Source: an uncultured Eubacteriales bacterium (GTDB lineage Bacteria > Bacillota > Clostridia > Oscillospirales > Oscillospiraceae). From it: a stretch of 47,864 bases of DNA. Both the position numbers and the translations under genes were made by a program. The notes below the pieces were generated by a model. The model ran no database searches. It saw only the letters and a program-made list of their open reading frames with translations, and had not been told where the DNA came from. Position 1 is the stretch's first letter, and every line of letters starts with the position of its first letter. Positions 41,404 through 47,864 of the stretch are shown here, one piece after another. Where the stretch lies: NCBI GenBank assembly GCA_900316205.1, contig ONBX01000001.1:147373-195236 (forward strand), in the 5' to 3' direction.

Positions 41404-42878
41404 AGGACTTTCGGGAACAGATAGACGCTGTGGACCGGGAACTGGTACGGCTCTTCCTGCAGCGGATGGAGCTGGCCGGTCAGATCGGTGACTATAAGCG
41501 GGAGCGCGGCCTGCCCATCCTGGACGCCTCCCGGGAGGAGGAAAAGCTCAGCACGCTGGAACAGGACTGCCCGCCCGCCCTGCGGGGCGAGCTGCGGGAG
41601 CTATACCGGAAGCTCTTTGCATTGAGTCGTGAGGTCCAGCAGCGCCGCTCTCCGGAGCTTCGCTGCGGCCTGTTGGGGAGAAAGCTGGGGCACAGCTATT
41701 CGCCCCAGATCCACGCCCAGCTCGGCTCTTACTCCTATGACTTGTTTGAGCGGGAGCCGGAGGAACTGGCGGACTTTCTGCGGGAGGGGGAATGGCAGGG
41801 CCTGAATGTGACCATCCCCTATAAGAAGAGCGTACTGCCCTTCTGTGACGCTCTGTCCGAAACCGCCCGGGAGATCGGCAGCGTCAACACCCTCCTGCGC
41901 CGACCGGACGGCAGCATCTACGGCGACAATACCGACGCCTACGGCTTTGCCTGGCTGCTGCGGAAAAACGGCATCGACCCCAAGGGAAAGAAGGCCCTGG
42001 TGCTGGGAAGCGGCGGCGCCTCTGTCATGGCCTGCTGGGTCCTGCGGCAGATGGAGGCCAGGGAAGTGCTGGTCATCTCCCGCAGCGGCGAGAATCACTA
42101 CGGAAACCTGGGCCGACACGCCGACGCCGAGCTCATCGTGAACACCACTCCCGTGGGCATGTATCCCCGCAACGGGGAAGCGCCGCTGGATCTTCGCCGG
42201 TTCCCGAACTGTGCAGGCGTGGTGGACGTGGTGTATAACCCGGCCCGGACCGCTCTGCTGCTCCAGGCGGAGGAACTGGGGATTCCCCACGCGGGAGGAC
42301 TCGGTATGCTGGTGGCCCAGGCCAAGCGCAGCAGCGAGATCTTTACCGGCGCGTCCATCCCCGATGGACGCATCGAGGAGATCCACCGAGCGCTGCAAAA
42401 GGAAATGGAGAATATCGTTCTCATCGGGATGCCCGGCTGCGGCAAAACCAAGATCGCCAAAGTCCTGGGCGAAAAGCTGGGTAGGCCTGTCCTGGAGGCG
42501 GATGAGGAGATCGAGCGGGAGGCAGGCATGACCATTCCCGAAATCTTCCGCCTGGAAGGGGAGGAGGGCTTCCGGAAACGGGAGACCCGGGTCCTCGCGG
42601 AACTCGGCAAGCGCTCCGGAGCGATCCTCTCCACCGGCGGCGGCTGCATCACGAGAGAGGAGAATTATCCGCTCCTGCATCAGAATGGTGTGATCATCTG
42701 GCGCAAGCGGGACGTTTCCCTGCTCAGCAAGAAAGGCAGACCCATCTCCCTGAGCCGGGATCTCGGTGAACTCTATGCCGAGCGGGAGCCCTTGTATAAG
42801 CGTTTTGCGGACCATATCATCGAAGAGACGGACACCGTCAATGATGCGGTGGAGAAGATCCTGGAGGTGCTGGCATGA
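41394..42878 (+). CDS. Trifunctional chorismate mutase - shikimate dehydrogenase - shikimate kinase
   Basis: 494 aa. Domain 1 (1-86) is an AroQ-type chorismate mutase; the catalytic set is complete at R7, R24, K35, D44, R47, E48, S78 and Q82. Domain 2 (about 90-335) is shikimate dehydrogenase (AroE): LGHSYSPQIH, NVTIPYKK with the catalytic Lys, NTDAYGF, NADP loop LGSGGAS, and VVYNPARTALL. Domain 3 (about 339-494) is shikimate kinase (AroK): Walker A GMPGCGKT (345-352), LEADEEIE, RKRE and STGGGC. The linkers are very short. The three domains act at steps four, five and the branch point, so they are not consecutive as a set. All three look active. Overlaps both neighbours. Confidence 0.95.
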   Translation: MELKDFREQIDAVDRELVRLFLQRMELAGQIGDYKRERGLPILDASREEEKLSTLEQDCPPALRGELRELYRKLFALSREVQQRRSPELRCGLLGRKLGHSYSPQIHAQLGSYSYDLFEREPEELADFLREGEWQGLNVTIPYKKSVLPFCDALSETAREIGSVNTLLRRPDGSIYGDNTDAYGFAWLLRKNGIDPKGKKALVLGSGGASVMACWVLRQMEAREVLVISRSGENHYGNLGRHADAELIVNTTPVGMYPRNGEAPLDLRRFPNCAGVVDVVYNPARTALLLQAEELGIPHAGGLGMLVAQAKRSSEIFTGASIPDGRIEEIHRALQKEMENIVLIGMPGCGKTKIAKVLGEKLGRPVLEADEEIEREAGMTIPEIFRLEGEEGFRKRETRVLAELGKRSGAILSTGGGCITREENYPLLHQNGVIIWRKRDVSLLSKKGRPISLSRDLGELYAEREPLYKRFADHIIEETDTVNDAVEKILEVLA

Positions 42879-43324
42879 AGCTTTTGGTGCTGAATGGGCC
42901 AAACCTGAATCTGCTTGGCCTGCGGGAGCCCGACATTTACGGCAAACGCAGCTATGCGGATCTGGAGCGCTTCCTGCAGGACTGCGCCGCTGAGATCGGC
43001 GCGGAAGTTGAGGTGTTCCAGTCCAACCATGAGGGGGACCTGGTGGACAGGATCCAGGAGGCTTACGGCGTCTTTGACGGCATCGTCATGAATCCGGCGG
43101 CCTATACCCACACCAGTGTTGCCCTGCTGGACGCGGTGAAGGGAGTGGGCATCCCCACGGTGGAGGTGCACCTCTCCGACCCGGACACCCGGGAGGAATT
43201 TCGCAGGATCTCCTATGTGCGCCTTGCCTGCCTCAAAACCGTGAAGGGCCTGGGCTTTGAGAGTTATCGCCAGGCGCTGCTGTTTCTGGCGGACTATCTG
43301 AGAGAAAGAGAGAGGAAAGCATGA
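42875..43324 (+). CDS. aroQ: 3-dehydroquinate dehydratase, type II
   Basis: 149 aa dodecameric-type enzyme that converts 3-dehydroquinate to 3-dehydroshikimate. NGPNLNLLGLREPDIYG carries the catalytic Tyr22 and Arg; FQSNHEGDLVD, NPAAYTHTSVALLDAV (catalytic His) and VEVHLSDPDTREEFRR complete the site. Both ends overlap neighbours (ATGA). It supplies the one step not covered by the other genes. Confidence 0.97.
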   Translation: MKLLVLNGPNLNLLGLREPDIYGKRSYADLERFLQDCAAEIGAEVEVFQSNHEGDLVDRIQEAYGVFDGIVMNPAAYTHTSVALLDAVKGVGIPTVEVHLSDPDTREEFRRISYVRLACLKTVKGLGFESYRQALLFLADYLRERERKA

Positions 43325-44031
43325 TCGCAGTATTTGTGAATATGGCAACGGTGCTGGTGGGCAGCTTCCTTGGCATCCTGTTTCGCAACCGCCTGAAGGA
43401 GAGCTTCCAGAACGCGCTGATGAAGGCCCTGGCCCTCTGCACGGTGGTGATCGGTATCTCCAGCGCGGTGGAGACCCAGGCCCTGCTCTGCGTGATCCTG
43501 TCCATGGTGCTGGGCACTGTCATCGGAGAACTGCTGCGCATCGACGACGGCATTGAGCACGCGGGAGACGCCATCAAGGAGAAGCTCTTTCACGGCGGCG
43601 GCAGCAGCCGCTTTACCGAGGGCTTCGTCTCCGCCTGCATCCTGTTCTGCATCGGCTCCATGACCATCGTGGGCTCCCTGGAGGCAGGCATCAACCACAA
43701 CTACAGCATCATCTATGCCAAGAGCGCCCTGGACTTTGTGTCCTCCATGGCCTTTGCCGCGGCCATGGGCTTCGGGGTACCCTGCTCTGCCATCTTCATC
43801 CTGCTGTTCCAGGGGGGACTGACCCTGCTGGCAGGCCTTGTGGGACCCGCTCTCAGCCAGGACGTGGTGCGGGAGATGAGCGCCGTGGGCGGCACCATCC
43901 TCATCGGCATGGCGGTGAACATGCTGGGCCTGGGCAAGGAGCGCATCAAGGTGGCAAACATGCTGCCGGCCATCTTCCTTCCCATCGCCTATTTCCCCAT
44001 CGCAGCCTGGATCTCGGGTCTGCTTGGATAA
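43321..44031 (+). CDS. DUF554 family membrane protein
   Basis: 236 aa with six or seven hydrophobic helices. DUF554/YdfK marks: GSFLGILFRNRLKESFQNALM, VLGTVIGELLRIDDGIE, FVSACILFCIGSMTIVGSLEAG in parts, and KSALDFVSSMAFAAAMG. Function unknown; a small-molecule transport role is often suggested. It overlaps aroQ by 4 nt, so it is the last gene of the aromatic operon; export or uptake of an aromatic compound is a guess from position only. Confidence 0.9.
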   Translation: MIAVFVNMATVLVGSFLGILFRNRLKESFQNALMKALALCTVVIGISSAVETQALLCVILSMVLGTVIGELLRIDDGIEHAGDAIKEKLFHGGGSSRFTEGFVSACILFCIGSMTIVGSLEAGINHNYSIIYAKSALDFVSSMAFAAAMGFGVPCSAIFILLFQGGLTLLAGLVGPALSQDVVREMSAVGGTILIGMAVNMLGLGKERIKVANMLPAIFLPIAYFPIAAWISGLLG

Positions 44032-44073
44032 AAACTGCTCCCTGAATGTGAAAACGTTCAGGGAGCAGTTTTT
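44031..44073. terminator. Bidirectional terminator between aromatic operon and pcrA
   Basis: AAAACTGCTCCCTGAA with exact complement TTCAGGGAGCAGTTTT. Confidence 0.93.
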
Positions 44074-46471
44074 ATTCGATTTTGTCCATGTGCAGCGCGG
44101 CAGCGCGGAGCATCAGTTTTTTGCTGCCGATCTTTTCAAAATGGATCTCCACCAGAAAGTCGTTGCCCATGGGGCTCAGCTTTGCGATGGTTCCCTCTCC
44201 GAAGGCCTTGTGCCGGACCCTGTCGCCCAAAGCGTAGTTGGTGCTGGGCGGGGGAGCAGAAGGCTTTTTTGGCCCGGGGACAGCGCTGCGCTGCCTCGCC
44301 TCCGGCGGACGGTAGGAAAAGCTGGGCTCGTCCCGGCGCTCCCGCCAGCCGTAGTAGGAGGGTTCCTGCCTCTTTTCCGAATACCCGTAGCCTCGCGGAA
44401 GCTGTTTGCGGATATCCTCCTCCGGGATCTCTTCCACAAAGCGGGAGCAGCGGTTGGCGGTGGTGCGGCCGAAGATCATGCGCTGCCTGGCGCAGAGCAG
44501 ATGCAGCTTTTTCTTGGCCCGGGTGATGGCCACATAACAGAGACGCCGCTCCTCCTCCATTTCCTCCGGCTCGCCGATGGCGCGCATGCCGGGGAAGATG
44601 GTCTCCTCCATGCCTACGATGTAGACCGTGGGGAATTCCAGACCCTTGGCGCTGTGCATGGTCATCATCACCACGCTGTCCGCGTCCCGGTCATAGGAGT
44701 CCAGGTCCGTATAGAGAGCCACGTTTGCCAGATATCCGTCCAAAGTCAGGTCGCCGGATTCCTTCATATAGCCCAGGATGCTGGTCTTGAGCTCCTTCAC
44801 GTTCTCGGCCCGGGTCTGGTCCTTGTCCTCCTCGGAGGTCTCCAGCATCCGGAGGTAGCCGGTCTTTTCCAGCAGCTCATCATAGAGCGCGTCCGGGGGA
44901 CTGACCTGGGAGAAGGCCCGCAGTTCTTCCATGAGAAAGATGAACTGCTTCATCTTCAGGGCGGCCCGCTTGAGCTCCGGGTAGTGGTCGGCCCGGGAGA
45001 GGATCTCATAGAGGCTGCAGCTTTCCTGTCTTGCCAGTTCGCCCGCCAGCTCCATGCTGCGCTCGCCGATGCCCCTGGGGGGACTGTTCACGATGCGCTG
45101 CAAGCGCAGATCGTCCGCCGGGCTTGCAATGACGTTTAAGTACGAGAGCACGTCCTTGACCTCAGCCCGGTCGAAGAAGCGGGTGCCGCCCACGATGCGG
45201 TAGGGGATGCCGCTGCGCTTGAAGGCAAATTCCAGCTGGCTGGACTGGGCGTTCATCCGGTAGAGGATGGCGTGGTCCCGCCAGTTCGCCCCGCTGCTGA
45301 AGCTTGCCATGATGGAGGAGGCCACGATCTGGGCTTCCTCGTTTTCGTTGTCGGCACAGGTGAGCTGGATGAGATCGCCGGGGCCGGCGTCGGTCCAGAG
45401 CTCCTTGCCCTTGCGGCCGAGATTGTTGCGGATCACGGCGTTGGCGGCGTTGAGGATGTGCCCGGTGCTGCGGTAGTTTTGCTCCAGACGAATGGTGCGG
45501 CAGCCCGGAAACTGCTTTTCAAAGGAGAGAATGTTCTCAATGGTGGCGCCGCGGAACTTGTAGATGCTCTGGTCATCGTCACCCACCACGCAGATGTTGC
45601 CCCAGTGGCCCGCCAGGGTAGAGGCCAGGAGATACTGCAGATGGTTGGTGTCCTGGTATTCGTCCACCAGCACATACTGGAAGCGCCGCTGCCAGTAGCT
45701 GCGCACGTCCTCGTTTTCCTGCAGGAGCTTTACCGTGCAGGCAATGAGATCGTCAAAGTCCAGAGCGTTGGCGGCGAAGAGCCGGCGGGCATACTCGGCA
45801 TAGGCAAGTCCGATCTTCTGCCGACGGAAGTCGTGGGAGGCTTTGGCCTGATTCTGGTACTCCGCCGGGCCCACCATGGCGTCCTTGCTGCGGCTGATCT
45901 CCGAGAGGACGGAGCGGGGCGGAAAGCTCTTCTCGTCCATCTCCAGGTCCTTCAGGATCCGCTTGATGAGACTCTGACTGTCAGCGGTGTCGTAAATGGT
46001 GAAGTTGTCCCCGTAGCCCAGCTTGTCCCCGTCCCGCCGCAGAATGCGCACGCAGGCGGAGTGGAAGGTGCAGGCCCAGATGTCGTTGGCGCTCTCGCCC
46101 AGCATCCGCTCCAGACGGGCCTTCAGCTCATCGGCCGCCTTATTGGTGAAGGTGATGGCCAGGATCCGCCAGGGCGCTACAGGATCCAGAGCGGCCAGTT
46201 CCTCCGCCTCGGGACCGCCGGCACGGAGGATGCGCAGGCTCTCCTCGTTTGCACCTTTGGGCAGTTCCGAGCTGTCACTGGCCCGTCCGTAGCGCAGGAG
46301 ATTGGCGATGCGGTTGATGAGCACGGTGGTCTTGCCGCTGCCGGCTCCCGCCAGGACCAGCAGGGGACCCTCCGTTGCCATGACGGCTTCGATCTGACGG
46401 TCGTTCAGATTATGAAATTTGGCGCGGATCAAGCTGCGCCGCGCTTCGCAGTAAGCTTTCTGTAGTTCCAT
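44072..46471 (-). CDS. pcrA: UvrD/PcrA family DNA helicase
   Basis: 799 aa, 3'-to-5' SF1A helicase used in repair and replication fork clearance. Motif Q/LNDRQIEAV, motif I AGAGSGKTT, Ia ITFTNKAADELKARL, motif II VLVDEYQDTN, motif III VVGDDDQSIYKFRGA, motif IV LEQNYRST, V MTMHSAKGLEF and VI LCYVAITRAKKKLHLL. The C-terminus has the Tudor-like domain that contacts RNA polymerase in PcrA (GDRVRHKAFGEGTIAKL). The start at 46471 gives a GGGAG binding site at better spacing than the adjacent ATG at 46474. An acidic/Ser insertion (about residues 62-85) sits after motif I. Confidence 0.95.
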   Translation of the reverse strand: MELQKAYCEARRSLIRAKFHNLNDRQIEAVMATEGPLLVLAGAGSGKTTVLINRIANLLRYGRASDSSELPKGANEESLRILRAGGPEAEELAALDPVAPWRILAITFTNKAADELKARLERMLGESANDIWACTFHSACVRILRRDGDKLGYGDNFTIYDTADSQSLIKRILKDLEMDEKSFPPRSVLSEISRSKDAMVGPAEYQNQAKASHDFRRQKIGLAYAEYARRLFAANALDFDDLIACTVKLLQENEDVRSYWQRRFQYVLVDEYQDTNHLQYLLASTLAGHWGNICVVGDDDQSIYKFRGATIENILSFEKQFPGCRTIRLEQNYRSTGHILNAANAVIRNNLGRKGKELWTDAGPGDLIQLTCADNENEEAQIVASSIMASFSSGANWRDHAILYRMNAQSSQLEFAFKRSGIPYRIVGGTRFFDRAEVKDVLSYLNVIASPADDLRLQRIVNSPPRGIGERSMELAGELARQESCSLYEILSRADHYPELKRAALKMKQFIFLMEELRAFSQVSPPDALYDELLEKTGYLRMLETSEEDKDQTRAENVKELKTSILGYMKESGDLTLDGYLANVALYTDLDSYDRDADSVVMMTMHSAKGLEFPTVYIVGMEETIFPGMRAIGEPEEMEEERRLCYVAITRAKKKLHLLCARQRMIFGRTTANRCSRFVEEIPEEDIRKQLPRGYGYSEKRQEPSYYGWRERRDEPSFSYRPPEARQRSAVPGPKKPSAPPPSTNYALGDRVRHKAFGEGTIAKLSPMGNDFLVEIHFEKIGSKKLMLRAAALHMDKIE

Positions 46472-46481
46472 CATGCTCCCG

Positions 46482-46510
46482 ATTGTACCACGAAGGACGA
46501 TCAGAAACAA
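46482..46510 (-). promoter_or_regulatory. Candidate promoter of pcrA
   Basis: Minus strand TTGTTT (46505-46510), 17-bp spacer, TACAAT (46482-46487). A start 6-7 nt on would fall at the first ATG, leaving no leader. Confidence 0.4.
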
Positions 46511-46557
46511 GCTAAGAATCTGACTTCGGCAAGATTCTCCCCGGAGCGTCAAAATTG

Positions 46558-46586
46558 TTGCAAATCCGCCGCCCCTGCGATAGAAT
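46558..46586 (+). promoter_or_regulatory. Promoter of GH25 gene
   Basis: TTGCAA (46558-46563), 17-bp spacer, TAGAAT (46581-46586). Confidence 0.75.
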
Positions 46587-46625
46587 GAGCAGGTATCGAG
46601 CTACTACGGAGGGACAGACCGTTTC

Positions 46626-47714
46626 ATGAAAACTATCGTTCGCAGCAATCGTGTGACTCCCCGCAAGGCAAAATGGGAAACGCTTCTGCTCATTGCCCTG
46701 TTTTGCCTGACAGCGGCCCTGACGACTCTGGCCTTACTGTCTCTTGACGCGAAGCGGAACCCTTCGGAAGAGCCTGTATCCTCACCGGAGCCGATAAGGA
46801 CGGAAACGGGGGTCAGAAGTTTCGGAGCGGTACAGGAGGAAAGCGTCCATTACCAGGTCCTTCCGGATGTGGAGGCGGTGGATATTTCCCAGATGTCCCC
46901 GGAGGAGCTGCCCGCGGAAAACAGCCCTGCTGCGGAGACCGAGGTGGAGATTCTCCAGGAGCCGGAGGGGGACAGCAAGCCCTATCAGACCGGATGGATG
47001 ACCGTGAACGGCAACGAATACTTCGTCCACGAGGATGGCAGCTATGCCTTCGGCCTCAAGCAGATCGACGGGAAGCTCTATTACTTCAACCAGTACGGTG
47101 TGAAGGCCAAATCGCTGGGCGTTGACGTCTCCTATTTTAACAGCGATATCGACTGGGACGTGGTCAAAGCCCAGGGCATTGATTTTGTCATCATCCGCAT
47201 CGGTGGCCGGGGCTGGACCAGCGGCCTTCTGTATGATGACTGCCGTACCCGGGAGTATCTGCGCAGCGCTCGCAAGGCCGGACTGCAGCTGGGCGCCTAT
47301 TTTTACTCCACGGCGACCACGCCCTATGAGGCGGTGGAGGAGGCCAGTGTTGCCGTGAAGACCCTGGACGGCATCCCCCTGGACCTGCCCCTTTTCATCG
47401 ATGTGGAGTTTTCCGGCGAGTTTCCCAAGGGACGCTCGGACCGCCTGACGCCCAGTGAGCGCGCCGAGATCGCCACGGCCTTTTGCGAGACGGTGCGCAG
47501 CAGCGGCTATCTCCCCGGCGTTTATGCCGGACAGAATTTTCTGAAGGCGTACATCGACTATAACGTCATCTCCCGCTATACCATCTGGCTTGCCAGCTAC
47601 ACCACCGACAATCAGCTGCCCTTCTTCGACAGACGCTATGATCTCTGGCAGTTCACCGAGAGCGGCAGGGTGGACGGCATCCGCGGCATCGTGGACTTGA
47701 ACGTGATCTATTGA
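46626..47714 (+). CDS. Membrane-anchored GH25 lysozyme-family protein with cell-wall-binding repeats
   Basis: 362 aa. Signal anchor at about 18-40, an acidic Pro/Glu linker (about 45-118), one or two choline/glucan-binding-like repeats (TGWMTVNGNEYFVHEDGSY and LKQIDGKLYYFNQYG, about 122-160), then a GH25 domain (165-362) that cleaves the MurNAc-GlcNAc bond. Catalytic residues are in GVDVSYFNSDIDW (Asp167) and LFIDVEF (Asp259, Glu261); LWQFTESG and VDLNVIY close the barrel. The domain order, with the wall-binding part before the enzyme, keeps the active site at the far end from the membrane. Start follows GGAGGG. Transcribed divergently from pcrA. Confidence 0.93.
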   Translation: MKTIVRSNRVTPRKAKWETLLLIALFCLTAALTTLALLSLDAKRNPSEEPVSSPEPIRTETGVRSFGAVQEESVHYQVLPDVEAVDISQMSPEELPAENSPAAETEVEILQEPEGDSKPYQTGWMTVNGNEYFVHEDGSYAFGLKQIDGKLYYFNQYGVKAKSLGVDVSYFNSDIDWDVVKAQGIDFVIIRIGGRGWTSGLLYDDCRTREYLRSARKAGLQLGAYFYSTATTPYEAVEEASVAVKTLDGIPLDLPLFIDVEFSGEFPKGRSDRLTPSERAEIATAFCETVRSSGYLPGVYAGQNFLKAYIDYNVISRYTIWLASYTTDNQLPFFDRRYDLWQFTESGRVDGIRGIVDLNVIY

Positions 47715-47723
47715 AAACTGAAC

Positions 47724-47759
47724 AAAAAAATCCTGCGTCCCGAGGAGCGCAGGATTTTT
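47724..47759 (+). terminator. Terminator after GH25 gene
   Basis: TCCTGCG (47731-47737) pairs with CGCAGGA (47748-47754); A run before and T run after. Confidence 0.9.
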
Positions 47760-47776
47760 CAGACCGTAGACAAACC
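47760..47776. repeat. Element-end-like sequence at right edge
   Basis: CAGACCGTAGACAAACC. The first 15 bases match the complement of the right end of the 152-bp element (CAGACTGTCGACAAA) at 13 positions, and GTAGACAAACC matches its left end exactly. The remaining 88 bases of the window contain no gene that I can see and may belong to another copy running off the edge. Confidence 0.45.
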
Positions 47777-47864
47777 TGTGCGGCCAAGCTTGGACACGCA
47801 TGGGGGGATTGTGAAGACTAACTATTAAAAGTCAAGCCCCAAGAGACAAAAGATGTAGATTGGA

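Noticed and set aside
1-47864. Prophage, integrative element, defence island or tRNA genes
   Set aside because: No integrase, phage structural, restriction, CRISPR or transposase gene and no tRNA cloverleaf recognised; the content is ordinary core chromosome with small repeats.

Overview
The window is a stretch of core chromosome from a spore-forming, GC-rich member of the Clostridia; the look is that of gut Oscillospiraceae (Oscillibacter, Flavonifractor and relatives), inferred from gene content and not tested by a search. Evidence: a complete spoIIA operon, T-box leaders in front of aminoacyl-tRNA synthetase genes, RNase J, Mini-RNase III, RqcH, IreB and a YdcC-like lipoprotein next to alr as in Bacillus, Gram-positive lipoproteins, and many short palindromic repeats in the gaps between genes. 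I see no tRNA, rRNA, CRISPR array, phage, plasmid or IS transposase gene.

Layout. 1-1.5 kb: a YbaK/ProX trans-editing deacylase and a small membrane-anchored protein. 1.7-3.5 kb (minus): lipoprotein-alr operon. 3.5-7.7 kb: Phe T-box, pheS, pheT. 7.8-8.1 kb: ireB. 8.2-9.8 kb: a membrane protein with a glycine-phased coiled coil. 10-13.5 kb: phosphodiester glycosidase, unknown protein, GT2 glycosyltransferase and GtrA, which looks like one surface-glycan operon. 13.6-19.4 kb: uppP, ftsK/spoIIIE, Mini-RNase III, rqcH. 19.7-23 kb (minus): rpe, recR, RNase J and an ArsC-like protein. 23.2-25.8 kb: XpaC-like, TelA and a LemA-like small protein. 26-28.1 kb: secG (minus), a TetR regulator and a short thioredoxin-reductase-like flavoprotein. 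28.2-30.5 kb (minus): a large lipoprotein joining a propeller-like region to a solute-binding module. 30.65-34.2 kb: Val T-box, a YcxB-like gene and a frame-disrupted valS. 34.4-35.9 kb: spoIIAA-AB-AC. 36-44 kb: a compact aromatic operon (DAHP synthase, TyrA, AroB, AroA, AroC, a chorismate mutase-AroE-AroK fusion, AroQ) followed by a DUF554 membrane protein. 44-46.5 kb (minus): pcrA/uvrD helicase. 46.6-47.7 kb: a membrane-anchored GH25 lysozyme.

How it works together. The aromatic operon encodes all seven shikimate-pathway steps plus chorismate mutase and prephenate dehydrogenase, so it runs from erythrose-4-phosphate and PEP to 4-hydroxyphenylpyruvate, the tyrosine precursor. It is preceded by a 19-codon ORF with three Tyr codons, an intrinsic terminator, and an 8-base segment inside the ORF that is exactly complementary to the 5' arm of that terminator. 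This is the logic of ribosome-mediated attenuation, which is unexpected in a genome that uses tRNA-sensing T-boxes for pheST and valS.

Other points worth attention: a near-palindromic sequence of about 159 bp that seems to form the whole 5' UTR of the 723-aa lipoprotein gene; a probable 3n+1 deletion in valS; a repeat inserted in the Val T-box between the specifier stem and the antiterminator; a possible nested duplication of the tRNA-binding domain in PheT; and a 152-bp MITE-like element between exact copies of a terminator hairpin, with a related terminal sequence recurring at the right edge of the window.
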